A stretch of DNA of 64,000 nucleotides from Perkinsus chesapeaki. Taxonomy: Eukaryota > Perkinsozoa > Perkinsida > Perkinsidae. The stretch is taken from the NCBI GenBank assembly GCA_013115145.1, contig JAAPAO010000002.1:62001-126000 (forward strand). The letters run 5' to 3'. The position numbers and the translations under genes were made by a program. The stretch's first letter is position 1. Every line of letters starts with the position of its first letter. Of the stretch, positions 10,890-22,140 are shown one piece after another. The notes beneath the pieces are model-generated. The model did not search any database. It was given only the letters and a program-made list of their open reading frames with translations, and was not told the DNA's origin.

Positions 10890-12374
10890 CTATGAAGCAG
10901 TACTAGGAGGAGAACTATTATCAGATGAAATAGTGTTGCACAATCCAAATGGATGACTGGGGATACCTAAGAGGGAGATCGAAATCGTATCCCGACGAGG
11001 ATACTCACCAGAGTAAGAAGGGGCGTAGTTGCTGAGCTGGTGAACAGCAAGACTGCTAGATTGCTGGTCCAAGGGAACTGGGGTAAAAACTGGACTAGTT
11101 GAAGGCGTATCTGCAGTGCAAACGTCGACAACTGAGAGACAAATTAGATATCCAAGCATCACCAGAGTATAACAGTTGTTGCTGAAGGCCAGACGCCCAG
11201 GATGCGGCAGGGCTCCTTTGAAGATCGTCCATAGAGAAGAAGTTGGGAAGGGACCTTGGAATGACTAAACGAGCTCTACCATAGCAAGCATATAACAAAC
11301 AGTAATGTTACGCATGGGGCCTAGGGCCTGGACTGGAGGGTTGTCGATAGGGACAGGTGCGTGGGTATTTTGGGGCCAGATGCGACTAGTAGGTGTGATG
11401 AAGTCTTGCTGATGAGAAGTATTCATATGAACCCCAAGCACGGAGCTGACCACATCACTTAGGTGCATAGCTGATATAATAATGAGCCCCAACCCTATGT
11501 GAGTTCACCTACCTTGTTGTTGCCTGGCAGTTAGAGAACGGATGGCATCGTCTCGAAGTCTTTGAGCGATTTCAGTGACACGCGCTGCTTCATCCGGCGG
11601 AAGAGTCTGCGGCTTCAGCGGCATTGCCACGGAAGGGCTTGCTCTCTGCTTATCTGACGAAGAACACTTTAGTTGGCCGGTGAGCCTCGGGCACTCAAAC
11701 CTTTCTTCTTTTGGCCTTTGCTCGACTTCTTCTTGTTCTCCTTCTCACCAGCTTTGTTCGGGTTCTTAGCCCAAGTGGCACCGATCGTCCATCCCGTGCC
11801 GAAGCGATCATATGCTACTATCTGTGGGCAGACCCTTGCACTATGGCTCCGACAGATTAATTATCACCTGTTGCCTGTCGGCATGACGTTTAACATGTAG
11901 CGCACAGCTGGTGTGCGCGAAACGGACAAAAGCGAAACAACGAGATCGGCCCCACGAGTCGCGCACCACCTGAGGGTCACGCAGACCCAAAGATGCCGAT
12001 TATTAAAAAGACTACCTTTGTGGATTCTACGCACCCGTCCTCACAGCAAGACTTCGGACTATATTTAGTCACTAACTGAACCAAATCCGCTTCGGAAATT
12101 TCGCGAGGAAGTCTCACGAACATTAAAGTACGCGTCGCTGAACCTGACTTGGACAAGAGATCATAGCGGTCCAAACAACGATACGAGGCGTAAATCGGGC
12201 AGCACAAGAGGAAACTATAAATTCTCTTGGAATTGTCATTCACATAGCCTCCGCATGCAGTGGGGTTTACGTCCAATGATCAGACTCACCTGGTCTATCC
12301 CCCCGATTCTCGTGGTCTTCAGATAGGTAGTCCCATCCATGAGAGCGCGGAGCTGATGATCTACTACGGACCAT
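10890..12374 (-). CDS. RRM-domain RNA-binding protein with low-complexity C-terminus
   Basis: One RNA recognition motif is spread over two exons: RNP2-like LMFVRLPREISEADL near 12100-12130, and RNP1-like RCFAFVRF near 11915, separated by a 46-nt intron. Downstream exons encode AYDRFGTGWTIGATWAKNP, a Lys-rich stretch (GEKENKKKSSKGQKKK), a helical segment (PDEAARVTEIAQRL), a Gln run (TARQQQ) and a Ser/Pro/Gln-rich tail (DTPSTSPVFTPVPLDQQSSS) ending NSSPPSTAS. I took the ATG at 12374 (MVRSRSSAPRSHGW) rather than the longer frame starting at 12476, whose hydrophobic leader looks like leader or intron sequence. Probably an mRNA-binding regulatory protein; the exact family is not recognisable. Confidence 0.65.
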
Positions 12375-12701
12375 AAAAGCGCTGGGTAGAATAAGAGCAA
12401 GTAACGACTCACTAAAACGAGCAGTCAAGATGGAGGAGACAGACCAACACAACGCCAAAACCCGAGTAATTGTCACGAGGCAATCGTTGCAAAGACCATA
12501 GCAGGCACTAGCTTGCTACAGCACTAGGAAGTAACGACTACGAATGAATGCTCTCTGGTAACGATGAGGTAACGTTCCGTTGCGATCAATGGTTCTCTAG
12601 GGTAAATGGTACTACAAGTATAGTTAGCACAGTGAGCTGTCTAATGGAACAGAGAGAGGTACATTTTCAGTTCAGCAATAATCCAATATACGAAAGCGAT
12701 A

Positions 12702-13661
12702 TCAGCACTCATCTCGGACTTCATGAGGCCACTTAGCATTTCGTAAGCCTTCCACGGAGCCAAACATAAGACCAACATAAGGCACGACTTTACAGAGTTC
12801 AGGAACTATGCCTCTATAAAGCCCCTTCACGCCGTCTGTTCCTATGATATGCTTGAAACAATGCCATGCAGTGGCAAAGCGCTTAGGTCGACCGTGAAGA
12901 CCGTCCATTTGCATCTGGCGCCGAACCAAGTCGATCGGAAAACAGAGGGAGCTGGATGTGAAGCCGCTTAGACAGCCGCTCGATATTGCCAGTATAGGCG
13001 GAAGGTCGTCTTCACCTGTGTATTGCTTGTACAAGCTCTTGACCGTGCCGAAGACCTGATCACAAAAATGCCTACTAGGAGATTCTCACTGAACTACCTC
13101 GAAATTGATTGCGAAGGTTGGCATGACGTAGCACAGAGTGGGCACTATACCTCGGTAAAACGCCCGGAAGCCTTCCTCTTTGTTAATTAGCACGAGACAA
13201 TGACCAATGCCTTTGTAGTGGGCCGTTTTAGTTTGAGTGGCCAGTCGAGCCTTCACGACATCCAGAGGGTAGCACGTTATGCAAGCACATGCCCCTGCGG
13301 AGGCTCCGGCGGCCAAGTCGGCGAATCTCCAGTTCAGCGGGAAGAAACTCTTTACCCGATCCTGGACCAAAAAAGTGATACCGGCGTAGGGAAACCTATG
13401 CAGGCAACTGGCACCATTCCCCTTCCACATAGAGAAGAAGCCTTCCTCAGTTATCATCTTAGCAACGGACTCTAAGAGCCGCGTGTTGTTGGGTGATCCT
13501 TGAATGTAAAACTTATGTGGCCGCATCGACTGTACTTGCATCAAGATTGTTGTCCGACTGAGGGGGGCAGTGCAGGACTTGGCAATACATGCACCCAGAC
13601 CTCCCGAAAGAAAGGACTTCGTTGCTTTCCACGTTTCATCATCAATTGGGAGGGTCGTCAT
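12702..13661 (-). CDS. Mitochondrial carrier family (SLC25) transporter
   Basis: Three tandem carrier repeats with the family signature, starting MTTLPIDDETWKATKSFLSG at 13661. Signatures are APLSRTTILMQ (repeat 1), CYPLDVVKARL (repeat 2) and CFPIDLVRRQMQ (repeat 3), each followed by a GF.....KG/RG-type stretch (FFSMWKGNG, FRAFYRGIVP, VKGLYRGIVP). One 42-nt intron interrupts the gene near 13053-13094. Repeat 1 carries Ser where the classic PX[DE]XX[RK] motif has an acidic residue; plant and other carriers of the CoA/nucleotide subgroup also deviate there (APLAR). Overall pattern and length (about 300 aa) resemble the CoA/adenine-nucleotide group. The substrate is inferred, not shown. Inner mitochondrial membrane expected. 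Confidence 0.9.
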
Positions 13662-14167
13662 ACTCTTCGAATTCGAAGTGCGGGTTCAGTCACACCTTGC
13701 TTTATCGATCACCATGGCGCTCGCGATTGCTCAGCGCGGTTTGCAAGGTGTAGGCCTCGTTCTTGCCTTTCTTGCGTTGCGGTCCTCGTCTCGGGTCTTT
13801 TGCATTAGGCCCCGGTGTTATTTCGAATCGGGTTCCTTTTGTGTGATGGTTCTGAGCTCTCGCGTTAAGTTCCCACACACGGCCTGTCTTCTGGTGTTTA
13901 TTTCGCGTGTCGATTAATTACCCAAGAGAAGACGAAATACAATATACGACTTGTAAACCGTTTCCTGTTCCGGTTCTGCCTCCTTGGCATATCTACTAGA
14001 GACGCTCCCTCTACCGCGGCTCATTGGTAGGGAGAACCCGTATCACTCGACATGCCGGGTGGCGAGCGTTTCATATTAGTCCCCTCGTTTATACTCCGCG
14101 ATTGGTTGGTTGCAATCAACAGAAGGAACCCCAATTCACTGTATGGTAACAGTGCATCGATTTATTA
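13662..14167. other. Divergent intergenic region between carrier and PHAX-repeat genes
   Basis: About 500 bp holding the 5' regions of two divergent genes. A 115-codon open frame at 13570-13917 runs out of the antisense of the carrier and is not supported as a gene. I see no regulatory motif I can name. Confidence 0.45.
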
Positions 14168-17100
14168 ATGTCCACCGGGAGCCCCCCAGTGAGCACCTGT
14201 TGCAGCGCAACCGATGTTGCAAAGTCATCACATCCGTTGGACCCTGTGGTAGCTCCATCAGCTCATCCCGAGTGGGGCTCTAATATAACCACTCGATGGA
14301 ATGAAGAAGGTGGCATGTATTGGATTGAAGAGGAGATGAAGTCCAAGTTATCGCTTGTACCACTCACTGACCAGGTAGGGTATCTGCTTGCCTGCGTATA
14401 GCGCAGTTGCCAGGCCGCATTGGAAACGATTGCTCTCTTGGGGCGTCGTTTACTCGAAATGGATGTACATCAGCTTGAGCGGGCTGTGTATCGTCTGGGC
14501 ACAGACAGGTGCCGAGAGTTCCTTGCAATCACTGAGAAAAAGATCCAGGAAAATGTACCGTTTGTTCATATGCACGTGTCTTCCCATCTATCCTTCAGGC
14601 GCCAGAAGACGCGCTCTTTCTCTACACACAGGACGGCAGCAACCGCGCTCGAACCCCAGGTGGAGTATTCTGGAAGATCATTAAAACAAGCAAGGGCGTC
14701 AATCCAGAGGACAAGAGGTGACCTGTCAGTGGAAGTAGGAGACACTTCGCCCACTTTTCGTCAGTTTCATCTATCGAGGCAACACTACGAGGCAGAATAA
14801 GATTCGCAGAGACAAAGCGGTAGGCTGAAACCATGTGTCCCATTGGTCCTACTGTTGGAGCTTCAGCGTATCGATCTCATATTCACCAATCTAAACAGCT
14901 TCGCACCAACCGATCCAAGAGTTCGGGCGGTAGGTCACCGAGATGGTTGGAATCCGTATCTTGCGCTATTAGATACGCGACATCGTAGCCAGCCTCGGCA
15001 TGACCGAGACCACAATTGCAGAGCGACTGATCGAGAAAAAAGTAGATGAGCTTATGCGCCTCATGTGGTGCATCTGAGTATCCCTAGGGCGTCGACTTCG
15101 CCCGCGCCTTACTAGCCCAGAGCCTGGAGCTCTACTCTGACGCCTCCAAGGATCCGTCCCAAGTCGGAGAGAACATCTTGAGAAAGAAGGCCAGTGTAGA
15201 GATTGGTGACGCTGAGGATGTGCAAGTGAAGCGTAGGCATTCAGACCTTATCCTTCTTTGTGATTCGCGCAATCCAGGTACTCCGGGCGGCGTATTCGCC
15301 CAGCTAATTAAAGCCGATGAAAAGTAAGCATTCACATTACTTTTTACCAGGCGTTGGTTCTCCTCAGTATCAGTATTGAGGATAAGAGCTACATATTCGC
15401 TTTGTCCCGTGGAGGCAAGACCGTTACCAACCGACATCGCAGAGGCAGAGGCAGACCGGCCATGTTTACTAAGCAGTATCAGGACGCCTCGTGGAAGGCC
15501 TGTGGTGGAGTGGGCACACCTGGAAGGTCGGTGCTCCAACGATCTTTATTCGATCACCATGACTTTGCAGGTTTATTGGTGACATGGACTATCAGCAGCG
15601 CGGCGATGCCTTACCGGCCAGTATTCCTCCTCCGGAAGGAAATATGGCTGGCTTCATGATCCTCCCTGAAGGTGCTTAACGGGGGCTCCAGGATACTCAA
15701 TAATACTTTTGATGGTAGATGCTCCAGAACGAGTGATCGTCCTCGAACTTGCCGCTGGACTGGGAGTGAATATGTCTCTGATCCACGTATTATTCAGCTC
15801 GCTATCGAGGTGCATATTTCATGCTCCTAGGTACATTTCCTTGAACGTCTTGTCGTAAGGAAGGGGGTACCAATCGCGGTGGAGCTCTACGAGGCTACTA
15901 AGGTAATCGTCCTGCTAAGGTGCCACTAGGAGTCTTCTGTATGGCAGAGGATTGAAAAGGAGTGCGGGGGTCGCCTCGGTGGGGTGGTGACAAGGCTGAT
16001 CAAGGAAGATGCCAGGTGCGCCACTTTGCCGGGCGCTAAAGAAAGATTGCATTCGCAGGTTCACGGAGGAAGACGTAGCATTTATATACAACGTTGCACC
16101 GGCACAGGAGGCCAGTGCTGCCGCGCAGTCCAGTCCTATGAGAGAGATCATAAATACAGCCGAAGAATCAGTAAACCGCTCTCACCGCGTTCGCTCGCGG
16201 ATGGATCTCGTAGGCACGCTTCAAACGCTTGTTGGCTGAGATGGAAGTGATGAACCGAATCTGCGTTGGGCTTAAGATCCATGACCAGCTCATGGCGGAG
16301 AGAATGATTCATAGGAAGGGACTCACGTGAGACTCGGGCGATATGACGTCTATTGTGCTTTCTGCGATTTACTACACAGGCGTCCGTCAGGTACACAAGC
16401 GCACTTTACGAAGCTGTGATGAAGATTGAGGATGCCGGGGGTATGTTGAGCGATGACGGTACGAGAAAGAGAACCCCTGCAGCAGTCTTTATTAAGCTTT
16501 TCAAGGAACAGTAATTGTAAGCCATACGGTGGTGTTATTATTTTCTGGTATTAGAGCCACGCCTGAAGAAATAGACTTTGTCCTGTCGGACACCATGTCT
16601 TGGTGGAAGAAGCCATTGGATCTCGGGGCCAATGCCGCGGCTATGGTCAGTGATCATGGTGCGTCTTGTGAGTTTACTCGCCTACCTCACAGTTGGTCTG
16701 TTCAGATGACGACGATCAGTACAACAGTGAAGTGGCCCGCACCTTGGCGGAGGTAGGTTCGAGTAGCTTTCCCCTCTCTGCGCACGCCCTTCACAGGGAA
16801 TCCTGCTTGAGCTGGAGCGTCTGCGTCTGCCTGCATCGGACTGGATTATCGTCGAGCGAGCTGTTGAACGTGTCGGGCCTTCTGTCTGTCGCCGCATGCT
16901 CTCCCGAACTAAACGCTTCTTCGAGCGCGACTTCAGGGTAAGGTGGAAAACACACGGGAACTACCTGCCTGAGCTGCTCTTAGGCTAACGGTGGCTCAAC
17001 TTCCCCGCATATGGAAACTCCTGGGAGAGTTTGGGCTGGCCTTCTGCTTCACAAGGCTGGGTAGTCCTCATCAGGCTTGGTAGCTTGTGGCTCCTATAGT

Positions 17101-18854
17101 CCTTTCCATCTCAGGGTGTCCCGCGAGGACCTCAACTACATATTCGGTGTAGCTACAGTGTCAAGAGCAGCAAAGGATCCAGGCGCTCCATCAAGTGGCG
17201 GACTTGTAGTTCCAGATGTGGTCGAGTGAGCCTCCCCGCTCCCACTGTTTTCATCCATGTCTTTAGGCCCCCGTCCAAGTCACACCAGCAGCTAGCCAAA
17301 GCCCTCACACTTGGGTTGTCCATGCTGACTATCACAGCCAACGATCTCGAGGTCACTGGCAGGGTCGTTGAACGACTTGGTACTGATGTTGCTCGGTAGC
17401 GACCATTCTTGTCGACCCCGGTTATCCAAACCCTTTCTCAGGGATATGCTTTCCACGACACAAAGGATTGAAGAGGACGGCGGAGAGATGTCCCGTGATG
17501 GAACTCGAAGGAAGACTCCATTGAACGTGTTCCTTAGTCTGCTCAAATTCAAGCGGGAACGTTTCGGGTAGCTGTTGGAAGTGTCCGACTATTTTCTGAT
17601 GTTCCGAATGTTGTAGAGTGACAGACGAGGACATTCGTTACATCTTTGAGCACTCCAAGAGGCTTCGTCGAGATACTATCCGGGAGGACATGCACTATGT
17701 AATGCTTGCTTGGATCGATCTCTTCGTTTACTATCATTCTCAGGCCCCTTCATTATTCACGCCGATCCGGCCATTCTCTCAACTCGAAAAATCTGGCCGG
17801 GACAGAGACACGATCGACTTCATAAAGGTGAACTGCGAAACAATGGCTTCGTTGTACTTGGCATTATTTCTCCAGAGCTTTCTGGTTCCTGCCCTGCCGT
17901 GCCTTGAGTACATACCTATCCAGGATCCAAGATTGGACACTGTCATCGCAGGAACGGTGTTCCTCGGCCCCGCCAAGATTAGGTAAGGAAAGATCTCTGG
18001 AAATGGGTAGCTTGCTGATGTGCGCAGTATGGTGGAACGGGCAGTGTATACCTTCGGCTCGGACTGGGTGCACGAGACTTTGCAGAAGATCAACGATGAT
18101 ATGATGGCCGCGGAGGATTCTGACGTGAGCTCTTCGCTTGTTTGAGAAATGACCATGTTATCAGTTTTCCTGCACTAATGCTTTCAAGAAAGAAATCAAG
18201 GGGCACGGTACCATGGCGCAATATGAATTTGTGGTTGCTCAAGCGTGCGAAGCAAATGTGAGAACGCCCTACTGCTTGTAGACGCATTCGATCGCCTGCA
18301 GGTTCCTAAGCCGGACGAGCTATCAGGTTTCAAAAAAGTGGACTTGGCGCCACGAGTGAGTTTTGCCATTCGCTGGTTCAGTTGTTAGTCAATTACGTTT
18401 GCCATTAGCCTATTTCTACGTTCCGTAACTCACACGGCAAGGGCAAGGGTAAGGGAGGAAAAGGCAAGGGGAAGGGGAAAGGCAAGGGCGATGCTGGAAA
18501 AGTGAGGTCGGATAAATCCTGGGTGTCTAAGTGGGTCTTTCCTAGGGATGGGCGCGGGGCCGTTCCAACTGGAAGCACAATTATCAAGAAGAAGATCGCC
18601 CGGCTCCTGTACTGAGCAGGAAACGTGAGAGTCCTGAAAGAATGGATGAAGATGGATTCGTAATCCTTCCGAGGGTCAGTCGATTGCAGCTTCTCGATCA
18701 GGTTACTGTCAAACAACGCCGCGGTGGGCGTAAGTCTCTAGAGGCTGAAGGCGTAGAAATACGACCAGCCTTGACCATCACCAAATACGCTGACCACCTG
18801 GCGTCGGCGGATCAGGCTGAATCAGCGCAGCCGTCTCCGAACACACGGGAATGA
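14168..18854 (+). CDS. Tandem PHAX-type RNA-binding repeat protein (about seven RNA_GG_bind-like repeats)
   Basis: Starts MSTGSPPVSTCC. PHAX proteins export snRNA through a single RNA-binding domain with a GG-x-DGSRRRTPGGVF core. Here the module recurs: R1 14428-14820 (NRARTPGGVFWKIIK), R2 about 14865-15460 (NPGTPGGVFAQLIK), R3 15831-16110 (CGGRLGGVVTRLIK), R4 16228-16600 (GGMLSDDGTRKRTPAAVF), R5 16793-17160 (NGGSTSPHMETPGRVWAGLL), R6 17330-17680 (GGEMSRDGTRRKTPLNVF), R7 about 18030-18250 (VERAVYTFGSDWVHETL, core lost). Each core has an upstream helix such as VVERLGTDVARDML; most have a tail such as TDEDIRYIFEHS. The C-terminus has a Gly-Lys tract (about 18430-18520) and ends QPSPNTRE. A TAA at 15677 lies in a 47-nt GT-AG intron joining LPE to DAPERV, so I model one gene of about 1,150 residues with more than 20 introns. 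Nuclear RNA binding or export is inferred from the family. Confidence 0.75.
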
Positions 18855-19121
18855 ATAATTGAAGTCGGTCTTTACTATCACGTATTATTTGCATGGTAAC
18901 GAGCAGTGGTGCGATTGCTGGTGATTTTGGACTGTCTGTGTGCCTCAGAGCCCGCAACTAGGTCGGAGACTGGAACGAAGGCATGAGAATAGATTGTGCA
19001 TGTTTCAATAGGGCAACAAGAAACGAAGAGACTTCAATGGCTTCGCGTTGTCAATTTAACGAGGGTGATGGCGCTGTACGGAAGCTGCTCACCAGTTGAT
19101 TGTTTTTCTCACACCACGAGT
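18855..19121. other. Short intergenic spacer
   Basis: About 270 bp between two + genes; presumably the 3' end of the PHAX-repeat gene and the promoter of the kinase gene. No element recognised. Confidence 0.4.
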
Positions 19122-22038
19122 ATGACCAGGTCGTCTAGGGCATCAGATGCCTGGTTTGTGGCTGTTAAGTCTGGCTCAGTGAAGCGAGTTAATGAACTAC
19201 TAGATTCCGGAGAGGCATCGCTTGAAGTAAGTGAGTCTTAAATATGACACCCAGTAGCTCTGGCGTGCTAGGCAGTTGACAATGAAGGGTGGACAGCGAT
19301 TCACCATTGTGCAATGCTGGACTATTCTGAAATGCTGGAGTCTCTTGTTGCAAGGAAGGCAGATGTCAATGTCAGTAACAAAAGCAAGAGTAGGAACTTG
19401 GCCGCAAGGCGCGCCGTGATATTGATACGGAAATTAGGGACACCGCTTCACATTGCAGCCGACTGGGATACAACAGATTGTATGAAAATTTTGGCGAACA
19501 ACGGGGCGAATATATCGAGGAAAGATTCGTGAGAGACCAGATATGTGGGCTCATAGGAATCACTCTTGTCAGGGCTGGGCGGACTCCGCTGCAGTATGCT
19601 TCAGACGACGCGCGAATGATCCTGAAGAAAATCGCGCAGGTGCGCCTGAAAGAACCGCATCACTTCGTCACTAGTGAGTTCGGTACTGTCTTCAGGCGAC
19701 GGCCGAGTCACACTCAATCTTCGAGAGCGTTCTCGAAGACACACATGTTAACGGACAACTTTTCCGCAGCCAGTCTCATGATGGCGACTCTTTGAAGCCA
19801 ACCACTCCGAAGTCCCACTTGGTAACTTAGTGTATTGAATGAGTACCAGAGGCATTCTCCTTTGGCAGGAGCTTCCAAGAGCTGACAAAGCCTCAGCGCT
19901 TCAATTCCATAGCGACAAACCAAGGAAGACATCGGACCCGACTCTAATGGCCTCTACATCATCTACGTATAGCGCTCCCCCATCTAAAAGGAAGTCTAAT
20001 CGTGCTCCTAGAATAGATCGCAAGCAGCATTTGGAGAAGATGTTCCAGGCTTCGAGGGTGGGCCAGCTTGCCTTACATACCTATTGAGCATAATAATGGG
20101 CAGATGGGAGACCTTGACAAGCTCACAGAGCTGATGAAGAAGCAAGAAATTGACTTGAACATCCAGGATAAGGAAGGATGGACTGTCATGCACCATGCTA
20201 GCTTCATGGGCCAAAGCAACATAATACAGTAGGAACCAATTACGCGAGCGTATTAAGCGGAACACGAGTTGATGCCTGTCAGATACCTGCTGGAGAATGG
20301 GTTTGATATAGGAATAAAAAATAAGGTATTGCTCTCTCAAACGGCGCCCGATATGCCCAGTCTGACCTCAGTTCGGTCGCACACCACTACATCTCGCAGC
20401 TGAGTGGGACAATGATGATGTTGTGAAGCTATTGCTCGCTCGTAAGGCCGATATAAACGAGCCTGACAACGACGGTTGCACCCCCTTGGAATGCGTAAGT
20501 TACTCCGAGCCTTGCTTTACCGGGTACGATTTTGGTGATATCTCGCAGGCTGGAGAGGAATGTAGGATACTGATGGAAGATCAGTCATGGTTGAAGAGGG
20601 GCTCTTTGGGCACAGATGATCGGACCGTTGTAGCTACTGACGCGGCTTCACGAAATGGTTATAATGAATGCTACGTGAAATGCTGAGCATCTTTACTCTA
20701 GGATCGGTCGACCCCAACGCTATTATGAACTTCTCGATAGCCGGAGAGATATTAACGGGGAGTGATTGGGAGGTGGGTGTAGAGGAAATAGAGGAAGAGA
20801 AACTGCTGGGATCAGGTGAGGCTTCCTTGATGTCTGCGGCGGTTCTTTCTCTTTTTATTCCATAGGTGTCACTGCTGAGGTCTATAAAGGAACTTGGCGC
20901 GGCACCGATGTTGCCATTAAGAAGGTCAACTGGGCGATGGTGCGTACAGACCAAACGGCTTTTTTCCGAGTGCCGGTAACCACTCTCCGTGTAGGCCTCG
21001 GAATACGAAGCTACGAAGGCCGCGCTCGTCACGGAGCTTAATCTGATGTTGAAGTTGAGGCACCCTGGGATAGTCATGGTTATGGGGGCATGCCTTACCT
21101 CCCGTCCGCTACGACTGGTATGCACACTTCAATTGGCAATTGGCTCTAAATTAAGCACTGCAGATCTGCGAACTTTGCAATGGAGGAGCTTTGGACACCC
21201 TTCTATACAAGCATCCCGAAGTTGACCTGTCACAGAAACAAAAGTGGAAGATGTGCATGGATGTGGCTCAGGCGATGAACTACTTGCACACGTCGAAGCC
21301 CATGATAGTAGTACCTGGGCAAGCTCTCTCCTGCACTACTGGTGATCAGGTTCATAGAGATCTAAAGAGCCTAAATCTTCTTCTAGCAAATCCGGTAGAT
21401 TAGGTTCTTCACGGGAAAGACCAATTTTTTGGCGTAGATTGCCAACAGCTACGACACACCTGTCCTAAAAGTGTCCGACTTTGGTCTTAGCAAGCTGACT
21501 GCTCAGGGAGGAGGATTCATGTCGAACAATGCCGGTAAGGGTGGACCCAGCAAGCTTTCGGTCGAGTGCTCACCTCAAGGCACTTACACCTGGATGGCGC
21601 CGGAGCTGCTCGAGCGACCGGACTTTTACACGGAGAAGGTAGGGAACCCCGTTTACGCCGGAAGGTGTCCTTCCTCCGTAAATATACCTCACATAGGTTG
21701 ATAACTACAGCTACGGTATATGTATGTATGAGATACTAGCCAGAACGATGCCGTTTTCGGAGAAAGGTTCGGATTATAATAACGAAGTGATGTGGATTCA
21801 CTGCCTTCAGGTTACGAGTCTCTATCAATCGCATTACATGTAGCAAAGGGCCTCAGGCCAGATGTGTCCCTCATTCCGGCTGGCACGGCAAGAGCAATAA
21901 TCGAACTTATGGAGAAGGTGGGACACATAACTTTAACGCTGATGCATCCTCATCACTCAGTGCTGGCATGGTGAGCCGCAGGAGAGGCCGAGTTTTACAG
22001 CCATTATACAAGGTCTCCGTGAAGCTGTTCCAGCTTAA
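19122..22038 (+). CDS. Ankyrin-repeat TKL-type protein kinase
   Basis: The N-terminal half has ankyrin repeats encoded on separate exons: NEGWTAIHHCAMLDYSEM, GTPLHIAADWDTTDCMKIL, GRTPLQYASDDARMILKK, KEGWTVMHHASFMGQSNI, a TPLHL-type repeat, then NDDVVKLLLARKADINEPDN. A kinase domain follows: Gly-rich loop LLGSGVTAEVYKGTW (intron inside), VAIK lysine (TDVAIKKVNW), HRDLKSLNLLL catalytic loop created by removing a 42-nt intron near 21309-21350, SDFGLSK, a TYTWMAPELL activation-segment end, and CWHGEPQERPSF in subdomain XI. It ends IIQGLREAVPA with the stop at 22036-22038. All catalytic residues are present, so it should be active. HRDLKS and the CW..P..RPSF ending place it in the tyrosine-kinase-like (RAF/MLK/ILK-like) group. 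I chose the ATG at 19122 (MTRSSRASDAWF); an upstream in-frame start is possible. Confidence 0.85.
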
Positions 22039-22140
22039 CACTCCCCCCATGTTTGTCAAGTGTCTTACCAACGTAAACTATTCTAGATGTTGCGTTCTTG
22101 TCTGGGAGAAGCAGGCCTGTCAAAGATCATTGGTTAAAAC

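Noticed and set aside
12375-12476. Possible signal peptide at the start of the RRM gene
   Set aside because: The hydrophobic leader precedes an ATG that starts a typical Arg/Ser-rich N-terminus, and a secreted RRM protein makes no sense; likely 5' leader sequence.
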